Part shown: positions 35,401 to 43,600 of the stretch, piece by piece
Layout: every line of letters begins with the position of its first letter
How positions within the stretch are numbered: the first letter of the stretch is position 1
From: Thioploca ingrica
Lineage (GTDB): Bacteria; Pseudomonadota; Gammaproteobacteria; Beggiatoales; Beggiatoaceae
NCBI GenBank assembly: GCA_000828835.1
Contig: AP014633.1
Coordinates: forward strand, 4,650,001-4,714,000
Reading direction: 5' to 3'
Length of the DNA: 64,000 nt
Notes under the pieces: generated by a model
What the model saw: the letters and a program-made list of their open reading frames with translations, nothing else
Told to the model about the DNA's origin: nothing
The model's database searches: none
Program-made: the position numbers and the translations under genes

Positions 35401-36941
35401 ACACGGATATTCAAATCGAAACCGACTTATTGGGTATGGCGGTTAATTTGCCAGCACCACTGGACAAAATTGCGCAAGAACAGCGTTTTTTGAGTATCAA
35501 AGTACGCTTACCCAATAAAATAAGCCACTTTAATCACAGTCCAGCGATTGAAGTACAAGGATATTATGGCCAGATTCTAAATAGTGTATTACAAATAAAC
35601 CAACAGCGGCTAGAACGGGGTTCGATTGTGTTTGGTACGACTCCCGCGCAACTCCCGCCGACGGCGATGCTCAACATTCAAGGCAAATTAAATACCTTAT
35701 CAACCACCGCTTGGCAAAAGCGTTTTGCTGCTCCAGCGAGTGATTTTTCTTTGGCTTCAAGCCACCCAGATAACCAAACCGCTCTTAATCGTTGGCTAAA
35801 ACCGATCCCGCTCTTTTCCTTACCCATTTCATTGGAAGTTTATTTTGATCAACTGGAACTGTTAGGGCAAAATTTTAATCAAGTAGCGTTACAAGCTAAA
35901 TATGCCGAATTGTTAGGACAGTTAGCGATAACCAGTAAAGAAGTCGAGGGTCAGATTAAATTCAATCAATTGGGTTCACCTTCTCTCGATTTAGTATTTC
36001 AAAAATTACGGTTAACTCATTTATCTTCCTCTCAAACTAAACCGACCCAACCGATGGTTCAGGTGACTAATCAAAGTCAGCCACCCGATCCACACGATTT
36101 ACCACCTATTTCATTCCACTGTAATGAACTGCAAATTGGCGATACTCATTTAGGAACAGTCACCTTTCAAGGTCAAGCTCATCCAGAAGGTTTAGCCATG
36201 ACTTTATCGGCTCAGACGCTGGGATTGGATTTAAACATGAAAGGACTTTGGCGTTATGTGGTACAACAACACCAAACCTCAGTGGAAGTACAACTCAATA
36301 GCGATAATACCCGTTTAATGTTACAGCAACTGGGCTATCAACAACCGCCGCTGACTGGCAAGCAAACTCAAATTACGCTGAATGCCTATTGGCAAAGTGC
36401 ACCCTACCCATTTAATTTATCAACCCTCGTCGGAACTTTAAGTTTAGTGATCGCAGAAGGCAATATTGTTAACGTTGAACCTGGGCCAATTGGTCGCATT
36501 TTTGGGTTATTTGATGTTTATACTTTACCACGACGGTTAGCGCTAGATTTCAGTGATGTATTTAAAAAAGGCTTTGGTTTTAATACCCTAGCTGGGGTGT
36601 TTTTTTTGCAAGCCGGGCAGGCGTATACCGACCAATTGATATTACAAAGTCCAGCAGCCCATATTAAAATTCAAGGCCAAACCAATTTAATCGACAAAAC
36701 TTATGAACAGGTTGTCACCGTATTCCCCCAGCTTGCTAATCCCTTACCGGTCGCTAGTGCTTTGGCCGGTGGTGTTGGTGTGGGGGCGGCTGCTTGGGTA
36801 GTACAACAACTATTGCAATCCGAACTGCAAAAAGTGATTTATTCTCAGTACCGTATTACTGGACCTTGGCAAAAACCAGCGATTATACCGCTCCCTCATC
36901 ATCGTCTCCCACCCACTCCACCCGAATTCGCCGAGAAATAG
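32445..36941 (+). CDS. yhdP: YhdP family (AsmA-like, DUF3971) phospholipid-transport protein
   Basis: A 1498-residue inner-membrane-anchored, periplasm-spanning protein. The N-terminal segment WLWRLWLWIWLLLCLFILLAAFLF (about 15-38) is the anchor; the rest is long beta-rich AsmA/DUF3971 structure. The last 250 residues carry the AsmA-like C-terminal region, for example LSLVIAEGNIVNVEPGPIGR (about 1339-1358) and RLALDFSDVFKKGFGFN. In E. coli, YhdP with TamB and YdbH moves phospholipids to the outer membrane. The start is GTG at 32445. It follows rng directly, a conserved order. Confidence 0.9.
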   Translation: MWWLVPTIFKLVHWLWRLWLWIWLLLCLFILLAAFLFAKLPEYRAEVEQLLNAIWKQPITIGQLDTYWVDGMPAIAVQQVHLVDTQIEIAYAEVVIDVLASLRQARWVTQSITAKSSQLALTRTTEGRITVVGLPASASQSPGHLEWLVWLWQQPTVSIQVATLQWLEPKQIPLTFSAVELSLSWQDHVPWLRGQVNFPQETFSVTKPTRLDMQAQRLTFATGLLEPQVALPLRIEGQFTLEQLQLLAPVNLPPQTLQGRFFADQSTAGTWQIQSQQQLVSSKQTLELPELKIHISPTEQPFLGQPIESLLLPGFINRLSQNLLQQPKPNSGSTATVNWFSSLPLILRPTVAQEIEAPILVTHTNQSQPVEISAQLSRLSLNEWLSQLLDYLEPNWQKTLLALQPQGQLADIQWQYTPNQMGRIRGRLVNFASQPDEQWPGIQGLSGDFELTARQSTLTLKPATLVVNWPRYYKQPLLLKIIAGQFQWQLSPQGKHLVIPDLQVQLDQQLTMQLTGQIDMPLNSKRPVIQLQVRCYQGNLAQLWRYVPIQLQPQLASLVQLNGELTQAQVILTGDNQATEFEVKGQIKQVNFNWISPQTQVMVKDLSAHFNIAPHQIALKVNNATATVDLPNLYSHSLSVTQIKGDLNWQGVPGQWQLSTHKLQAVDHKTKIQITGHLKQPLAAAVESHLQINLHQGQLSQVYYYLPDKKLTKPVNWLKQSLLNGEIHTAQASLEGPLQTLFHNPKGFNFKSQVNNAQIQYASSWPALSRVNAQVFIQGRTLTVQAQSGHLLNSQLNATTVTIADLSNPKQTLVQVTGHLHGAASDGLKFIEQSPLRTQLNLSRLDLDGLMDLQLNLAIPLTKGRTQVAGQIRFTDTTLQDKSLNITLTEVNGQLNFNDDQVHAPQLQGKLLGNPITFSLLTLRNERPKRTTVQVSGWANPLLLAQQINHFVPSLAPIPITTYLSGESQWIVTVNFPNETVKENNDTDIQIETDLLGMAVNLPAPLDKIAQEQRFLSIKVRLPNKISHFNHSPAIEVQGYYGQILNSVLQINQQRLERGSIVFGTTPAQLPPTAMLNIQGKLNTLSTTAWQKRFAAPASDFSLASSHPDNQTALNRWLKPIPLFSLPISLEVYFDQLELLGQNFNQVALQAKYAELLGQLAITSKEVEGQIKFNQLGSPSLDLVFQKLRLTHLSSSQTKPTQPMVQVTNQSQPPDPHDLPPISFHCNELQIGDTHLGTVTFQGQAHPEGLAMTLSAQTLGLDLNMKGLWRYVVQQHQTSVEVQLNSDNTRLMLQQLGYQQPPLTGKQTQITLNAYWQSAPYPFNLSTLVGTLSLVIAEGNIVNVEPGPIGRIFGLFDVYTLPRRLALDFSDVFKKGFGFNTLAGVFFLQAGQAYTDQLILQSPAAHIKIQGQTNLIDKTYEQVVTVFPQLANPLPVASALAGGVGVGAAAWVVQQLLQSELQKVIYSQYRITGPWQKPAIIPLPHHRLPPTPPEFAEK

Positions 36942-36951
36942 GTCAAGCCAT

Positions 36952-38364
36952 TTAACTTTTCTTGATCGTTTCCCAACTTTGGCGTTTGCGATAGATGGTA
37001 GAAGGACTGACCTCTAACAAAGCAGCCGCTTTAGGAATATTACCGTCACAAAATTCAATGGTTTGCTCAATCGCTTCTTTTTCCACTAACCACAGTGGCC
37101 GAACCACCGGTGGCGAAAGGTCGGTCATTTTTTTGGCCGGCAATCCTTCGGTAGCCGATGCCATGATAGAAGGCTTTTTGTGTGATAAGTAATTCAAGGG
37201 TGCGGGTAACATATCGATAGTGACTTCTAAACCCTCGTTTAATACCACAATATTACGGACAACGTTTTGTAACTGCCGCACATTACCTGGCCATTCATAA
37301 TTGAGTAAAATGGCTTCCGTTTCTGGGGTAAAACCCTTAAATGATTTATTTTCTTCTTCGGTATATTTTCTAAGAAATTCTCGCGCAATTAATAAAATAT
37401 CTTCTTCGCGCTCCCGCAGCGGCGGTAACATAATCGGAATGACATGTAACCGATAATAAAGATCCTCCCGAAATCGCCCTTCTTGAACATCGACCAACGG
37501 ATCATGGTTAGTCGCACAAATAAAACGGACATCTACTTTTTCTAGTTTACTACTACCGACTTTTTGAACTGTACCCGTTTGGACAAACCGCAGCAACTTG
37601 CTTTGTAAATCCAAATCCATATCACCGATTTCATCGAGAAATAAAGTCCCCGTATCGGCTTGAAAAGCCGCACCTTGTCGTTCAGCGACTGCACCAGTAA
37701 ATGCGCCTTTGATATGCCCAAAAATTTCACTTTCGATCAATTCTCTTGGAATTGCAGCACAATTGATAGCCACAAAAGGTTTATCTCGGCGCGGACTATG
37801 TCGGTGGATGGCTTCAGCACAGAGTTCTTTACCGGTACCACTTTCTCCAGTAACAAAAACGGTGGCTTTGCTAGAGGCTGCGTTTTCGATAATTTGATAA
37901 ACCAATTGCATCGCATGAGAAGCGCCAATAAAACTATAGAAGGAATTGCGAAAGAATTTTTCGCGATAAATATCCAATCGTTGGCGTAATCGCTGATGAT
38001 GTAAAGCATTACGGAGTGTAACCAGCAACCGTTGACCGTCAAAAGGTTTTTCAACAAAATCAAAGGCACCTAAGCGCATGGCTTCAACCGCAACATCGAC
38101 TGAACCTTGCGCGGTCACTACCACGACTGAGCTCGGTAGTTGTTGCTCGTTAATATACTTAAGAATTTCCATGCCATTCATATCCGGTAATCCCAAATCG
38201 AGTAAAATCGCATCGGGAACTGATTTTTGGATATAAGTTAAAGCCTCTTTACCGGTTTCAACATACGTCACTTCGCAGGGTTCATGACGTAAATATTCTT
38301 GGTATGCAATAACCAGTGTGGTGCTATCCTCAACAATCAATAAGGGTTGTGGATTCATTTTCAT
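36952..38364 (-). CDS. sigma-54-dependent response regulator (LuxO/NtrC type)
   Basis: A 470-residue transcription activator in three parts. The receiver (about 10-120) has IVEDS, the phosphorylated Asp in AILLDLGLPDMNG, and the Lys in VEKPF. The AAA+ domain (about 145-385) has GESGTGKE (Walker A), GHIKGAFTGAV (the GAFTGA sigma-54 contact loop) and GTLFLDEIGDM (Walker B). A Fis-type helix-turn-helix closes it (AIEQTIEFCDGNIPKAAALLEVSPSTIYRK). I use the ATG at 38364 with GAGG 7 bases upstream. It resembles LuxO and other lone activators. It is a candidate to act on sigma-54 promoters such as that of pilA, but no target is shown. Confidence 0.9.
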   Translation of the reverse strand: MKMNPQPLLIVEDSTTLVIAYQEYLRHEPCEVTYVETGKEALTYIQKSVPDAILLDLGLPDMNGMEILKYINEQQLPSSVVVVTAQGSVDVAVEAMRLGAFDFVEKPFDGQRLLVTLRNALHHQRLRQRLDIYREKFFRNSFYSFIGASHAMQLVYQIIENAASSKATVFVTGESGTGKELCAEAIHRHSPRRDKPFVAINCAAIPRELIESEIFGHIKGAFTGAVAERQGAAFQADTGTLFLDEIGDMDLDLQSKLLRFVQTGTVQKVGSSKLEKVDVRFICATNHDPLVDVQEGRFREDLYYRLHVIPIMLPPLREREEDILLIAREFLRKYTEEENKSFKGFTPETEAILLNYEWPGNVRQLQNVVRNIVVLNEGLEVTIDMLPAPLNYLSHKKPSIMASATEGLPAKKMTDLSPPVVRPLWLVEKEAIEQTIEFCDGNIPKAAALLEVSPSTIYRKRQSWETIKKS

Positions 38365-38743
38365 CTCAAACCTCAAAATTGGGTTTAGTGTTATAAGCGA
38401 TTTGATATATTAACTCATTCTCAAGTGAAAACATTTTAAATGAGTAGTTGCTTAATAAGTATTTCATTAAATAATGTATTATAACGTGAGTTCAATGACG
38501 AATAGTATTTAAAATAATCAGTTGTTACTACCCTGCGGTTCGTTATTCCCGCTGTCGCCGGAATGATGTGACTTGGGTTTCGTCGAACTCACATTATTAT
38601 AAGTATTGAGGACAGTTCTGTTTGGAAAGCAGCTATAGAAATGCAAAATAAGTTCCTACTGTCAATTAACCGCTGTTGAGACATGAGTTAGACCTTTGAG
38701 GTTATCCCAATTTCAAAGGTCTTCTTCAAGAAGAAAATTTTGC
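38365..38743. other. intergenic, transcription-stop-like hairpin
   Basis: AGACCTTTGA (38690-38699) pairs exactly with TCAAAGGTCT (38713-38722). It lies just after the lysyl-tRNA synthetase gene on the minus strand. No T-run follows, so it is a possible stop rather than a sure one. A GTTATTCCCGCTGTCGCC segment near 38545 is of the repeated palindromic type (GGAATGATGTGAC). Nothing else is seen. Confidence 0.4.
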
Positions 38744-40333
38744 TCAGTTAATGGGTTCAACCACACAATGTTCTTTGGCTTTATTGAGCATAGACAAAAC
38801 CGTTTTTTTACCTAATATTCCTAAAAAAGGCCCGAAGCGGGGACCTTGTTCTTTATTCAATAACACCGAATAGAGAAATTTAAACCATTCTGGCTGACTT
38901 AAATTATATTTTTTAGGAATAATGAAAGCCAAGGCTTGAATTTCTTCACCGGTTAGATTATCAAAATTATCTTCTTTTTCAATAATTTCTATTAACTCTG
39001 GTAAATATTGGGCATAGGATAGATCGATAGTTAAGGGTTCTTTAGACGTTTGTTCTTCATAATCTTGGACATAAGCAATCACTTTTTCACACAATAATTG
39101 AAAAAAGTCTTGGTTTTGTGCCACCGTCGGATCATACTTTAGCGCATATTGATAGAGTAACCCAGCATCTTTTATCCCTAAATTTTGGGCAACATTAGTT
39201 AACAAATTATAACTCAACTCATTATTTTTTAAATAAGAAGCATCCTGTCGATGTTGAACATTATCAATAAACCACCGATGAAAATGAGTGTCTTGTGGAT
39301 TTTCTTTACCCAGGACATCAATATATTCATCAACAATTTTAGGTAAAATCGGTAAACCCATGGGTCTAGCTTTATTCGGATTAGCGAGTAAGAAATTTAA
39401 TAAAGCACCTAATGGTGAATATTTAATCCATTGTTCCATAGAAATGCCATTACCGATTTTTTTAGAAATTTTAGCGCCGGTTTCATCTAAGAACAGTTCA
39501 TATTTATACAGCACTGGCGGGTTACCACCTAAAATTGAGCAGATTTTACTGGCTAGGTTAGCCGAACTAATCAAATCTTTGCCATACATCTCATAATGAA
39601 CCCCAAAAGTATACCAACGTAAAGCCCAGTCAATTTTCCAACCCACCTTCACTTTTCCGCCCGTAATCATCGTTGTGCCAACATGACCACAGGGGTTAAA
39701 ATCTTTTCCAACTTGATCGCATTGGTAGCTCAGCGAATAATGGAGCGGATCGACTTCAATCACTCGGGTAGTATAAATCTTACCACAGCTTTCACAAAGT
39801 GGAAAAAATGGACTCCAACTGGCTCTTTTTTCTTTTGAAATCGTTGCAATGAATAATTCCCGAATGGAATTATAATGGTCCATGACCTGTTTCAAGCCAT
39901 TATCAAAAATTCCTTGTTGATAACAGCGGGTAGAAGAATGAAATTCATAATCAAAGCCATAGGAATTTAAAAATCGTTGCAACTGCTTATTCATGTAGTC
40001 GGCAAAACTCGCCGCTTGTTTAAATGGATCAGGAATAGCAGACAGCGGCATTCCCAAAAACGGTCGTAATTTTTCGTGATGGGGAATATTCTCGGGTAAA
40101 CTTCTTAAACCATCCATATCATCAGAGAATGCAATTAAACGGACTTTAGCCTCCGGAAAGTCATGCTGTAACGCCTTAATTACAAAAGTAGTCCGTGCAA
40201 CTTCCGCAAAAGTACCAATATGAGGAAGTCCGGATGGTCCATAACCGGTTTCAAAAATAATCGGTTGATCTGAATTTAATACTATAGAATGTAACCGGTT
40301 AGCTTCTTGATGAGGCCAAGTTACTTTAGGCAT
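38744..40333 (-). CDS. lysK: class I lysyl-tRNA synthetase
   Basis: Charges tRNA-Lys with lysine. This is the class I (Rossmann-fold) enzyme, unrelated to the usual bacterial class II LysS. The 529-residue product has the HIGH motif GLPHIGTFAEVART (about 35-48) and a KMSKS-type motif, KISKKIGNG (about 289-297), and a Zn-like Cys pair (LCESCGKIY). Class I LysRS is typical of archaea, some alphaproteobacteria and spirochaetes and is unusual in gammaproteobacteria. No class II LysRS is in this window, so I cannot tell if this is the only one. Confidence 0.92.
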   Translation of the reverse strand: MPKVTWPHQEANRLHSIVLNSDQPIIFETGYGPSGLPHIGTFAEVARTTFVIKALQHDFPEAKVRLIAFSDDMDGLRSLPENIPHHEKLRPFLGMPLSAIPDPFKQAASFADYMNKQLQRFLNSYGFDYEFHSSTRCYQQGIFDNGLKQVMDHYNSIRELFIATISKEKRASWSPFFPLCESCGKIYTTRVIEVDPLHYSLSYQCDQVGKDFNPCGHVGTTMITGGKVKVGWKIDWALRWYTFGVHYEMYGKDLISSANLASKICSILGGNPPVLYKYELFLDETGAKISKKIGNGISMEQWIKYSPLGALLNFLLANPNKARPMGLPILPKIVDEYIDVLGKENPQDTHFHRWFIDNVQHRQDASYLKNNELSYNLLTNVAQNLGIKDAGLLYQYALKYDPTVAQNQDFFQLLCEKVIAYVQDYEEQTSKEPLTIDLSYAQYLPELIEIIEKEDNFDNLTGEEIQALAFIIPKKYNLSQPEWFKFLYSVLLNKEQGPRFGPFLGILGKKTVLSMLNKAKEHCVVEPIN

Positions 40334-40555
40334 GGTTATAACCCTAATAAATCAATAAGATATGTTTAATCCCCGCGATGAAAAAAGCTGAGGATTATAT
40401 GCTGAGCTAAATTATTAGAGCTTTATTATATCAATGGTTGGAACAGTTTTTATAAGTAATTGATTTTATGTAGGATGTATTAGCGAAGCGTTAAGCTATA
40501 ACCCTTTTTTTGAAAAGAGGAGCCGGGAAGATTTTAAGAAAAATAACCCTAAACG
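40334..40555. other. intergenic, nothing recognised
   Basis: AT-rich spacer upstream of the lysyl-tRNA synthetase gene (minus), which should hold its promoter. GTAGGATGTATTAGCGAAGCG (40471) is a fragment of the GTAGG-type repeat. Otherwise nothing is recognised. Confidence 0.35.
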
Positions 40556-40591
40556 ATAAAAACCCTCTGCCATTTAAAATGACAGAGGGTG
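40556..40591 (-). terminator. rho-independent terminator of the giant repeat gene
   Basis: On the minus strand, ACCCTCTGTCATTTT pairs with AAATGGCAGAGGGT and is followed by TTTTTAT. The stem is GC-rich and the T-run is where it should be, 50 bases after the stop of the gene at 40642. Confidence 0.8.
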
Positions 40592-40641
40592 CTGAAAAGA
40601 AAGACTAGAACAGTTTATTGAGTAAAGAGTTAAGCCACTAT

Positions 40642-43600
40642 TTATTCAGAAACTGTCGTCGTGGTGCTATTTTCACTGTTATCAGTGGGTTCCGTTGCAG
40701 AAGCAGCACTAGGTGTAGTGTCAGGTGTAGAGGCTGTATTTTCATTAGTTACTTCACCAGTACTGCTTTTAGTCGTATCACTACTATTTGCCGCATCACT
40801 ATTAGTCGTATTAGTGGCATCAGAGGAAGTCGTGGCTGGACTCGTATTACTGGTATCAGTTGTATTCTCAGCTGCAGGTACGACACTTTCACCAGTATTT
40901 GCCGCATCACTATTAGTCGTATTAGTGGCATCAGAAGAAGTTGTGGCTGGACTCGTATTACTGGTATCCGTTGTATTCTCAGTTGCGGGTACGACACTTT
41001 CACCAGTATTTGCCGCATCACTATTAGTCGTGTTAGTGGCATCAGACGAAGTCGTTTCTGGACTCGTATTACTGGTATCCGTTGTATTCTCAGTTTCGGG
41101 TACGACACTTTCATCAGTAGTGGTCTCGCCATTGCCGGCTTCAGTAGTTGTCACATCCTTGACCACGTTAAGTTCTTGAGTGCCTTCTTCAGTAGCGATC
41201 GTGGCTTTGGCAATAAGTTCTTCAGAAACTGGCTCACCTTGTTCATTGAGGGTTTCTATTTGTTCACCTTCCTTAGCATTGGTCACTTCTAGAACCGGTT
41301 GTGAAGTGTCACTCGGTTTATCCTCAGCAACTTCAAAGGTAGGTATGGCTTTGAAATTTTGACCATTAAATTCAAACTTCGCCGTTCCATTCGCTTGGTA
41401 TTCAAATGCGATTTCTAATCCTAATAATGTCATCGTTGCGACTTGCAATTGCGCCATCTCGGGCATAGCTGGGCGTATCATTTGCATCGTGCCGTTGGGA
41501 TAAACTACTGTTCCAGACATCCCTTCGATGAAAATACCCGGTTTCATTTCCTTAGGTGCTGGCATGATCGTCGGGTTAAACATAGCGGCTACATTGCCAT
41601 AACCCACCACTGGGAAGTGGAAAGCGCCATGTTTCTTCTTCTTGAGCTTACCTTTACCTTGGTTACCATGAGCAAGCTTGAGTAATTGCACTGGGTTCTT
41701 CGGTGCGGGTAAGAAGGTCATTTGGATTCCATTCGGTGTTACAATAATATAAAACCCATTTTTGTCTTGTGTTACCCCAGCCGGTGTGCCTTCTTCTACA
41801 CGAACGATGGTTTCTTCATCTGGCACAAAAGCGAGGTCGGTTCCGGCTAAATCACCGCTACCAGTGATATTCACGATACCATCTTCTTGAGTAACGGTTA
41901 AATCCGGCATACCCACATCGGTGAGCGTTTCTTCCAACTGCTCCACGATTGGCGGTAGTTCTTCGCCATCAATTATCAACGGTGTAGTTAAATCAACGGT
42001 TCCGATTTCCAGATCGGTGGGAGTAATTCCATCCGCTTCGGAAAGGTCGATTTCAGCTTGAGGTAAGGTAATTTGCCCAGTTTTTTCATCAACGGTTACT
42101 TCAATTGGTGTAGTTTCACCGCTAGTTTCGTCAGTCGTGGTTTGATCACCACTGGTTTCGTCAGTCGCAGTTTGATCACCGCTAGTTTCGTCAGTCGCAG
42201 TTTCATCACCGCTGGTTTCGTCAGTTGCAGTTTCATCACCACTGGTTTCGTCAGTCGCAGTTTCATCACCACTGGTTTCGTCAGTCGCAGTTTCATCACC
42301 ACTAGTTTCGTCAGTCGCAGTTTCATTACCGCTAGTTTCGTCAGTCGCGGTTTCATCACCGCTAGTTTCGTCAGTCGCGGTTTGATCACCGCTGGTTTCG
42401 TCAGTCGCAGTTTGATCCCCACTGGTTTCGTCAGTCGCGGTTTGATCTTCAACTACCGGCAAAACTGGCGTATCGGGTGTGATAGGTAAGTTTTCCCATT
42501 GATCTTCGGTAATCGCTTTACGGATCTCTGGTTTTTTATGCAGCATCTGAATCAGCTGATAAACATTAAAGCCATCCACTTCCTCTGGATCGAGGGCAGC
42601 GAAAGTTTCCGGTTTCCAACCTTCCATCGCTTCTACGGGTAAGAAAGCCAGTTGCGGATGCTTAAAGCCAATCACAGCAGTCACTTGTAAATTAGCAATC
42701 ATCCCCGCATTAAAACCAGCTACGGCTGTTGGTGGAATGGCACTGAGTTGATCCGCTTTCAGACCACTCACCGCTTCCGGGGTTATCTGAGCAACCATTG
42801 GTGCTGTCATGACACTGATTGAAACGATAGGTAAGCTACCTATTTGCATTGCGGTAAACAGCTTAAAGGTAACGGGAGAGAATTTGGCAACCTGCTCCGG
42901 CTGAATCTTGCCAATTATTTCAGGTGTTAGCTTCTTAGCGGTATCTTCAGTGACATTACCGGTACTCGCTTGTTCAGCAAACTGAACGACCGTTTTCTTA
43001 TCTTGAACTGGCTTAGCAGCGGCTGGTGGTAATTTGTCTACTTCTTGCGCTGGAATCGATGCCACTTGGTCATCGTCTAGCCCTTCCAAGGAAGTGGTGG
43101 GCATTGAGGTCAGTTTTTCTGCTAGATCGGCTTGCGTTTCATTCTCGCTCGGCTCAAAGTCAATGAGTGAAACAAATTGTTTTGATACGAATTTGAACGC
43201 TTCTTTCTTCGGTTTGATCTTAATAAAGAACTGTCCGTCTTTCTCTTTAACTTCGACTTTCCAACCAAGAGGTTTGAATAACTTCTCGTAAAACTTCTCT
43301 AGGTATTTAGCGTAATCCTTAGCGTGTTTCTTCTTAAACTTCTTCTCTATCTTCTTGACATCGAGTTGCAGCACAAACTTGGTCAAGAATTCCGGAGAAA
43401 ATTCACTGAGTTTCTCTTCTGGAACTTGGTCTAGGTAGTCATCACCCAATTGAGCTAAAGTTTCTTCCTTAATGCTGCTCATTTGCTCAGTGGTTAACTG
43501 TGCCATGATAGTTGGATGTAGATATTCAAATTGCTGAGCGGATAGGGAAGCGAGGAAGTCAGTTGATAAAGCTGAGATAGATTCTGGACTTAACACCAGT

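Noticed and set aside
40661..41179. Plus-strand frame of 172 residues opposite the giant gene
   Set aside because: Antisense of the Thr/Ser-rich tail; Val/Leu repeats follow from complementing ACT/GTA codons; no ribosome site.
42118..42447. Regular 30-bp units that look like CRISPR repeats
   Set aside because: No spacers; the units are adjacent, in frame and code a 10-residue protein repeat of the giant gene.
42073..42489. Plus-strand frame of 138 repeated residues (VSRSFITAGF...)
   Set aside because: Antisense frame of the TATDETSG array in the giant gene.
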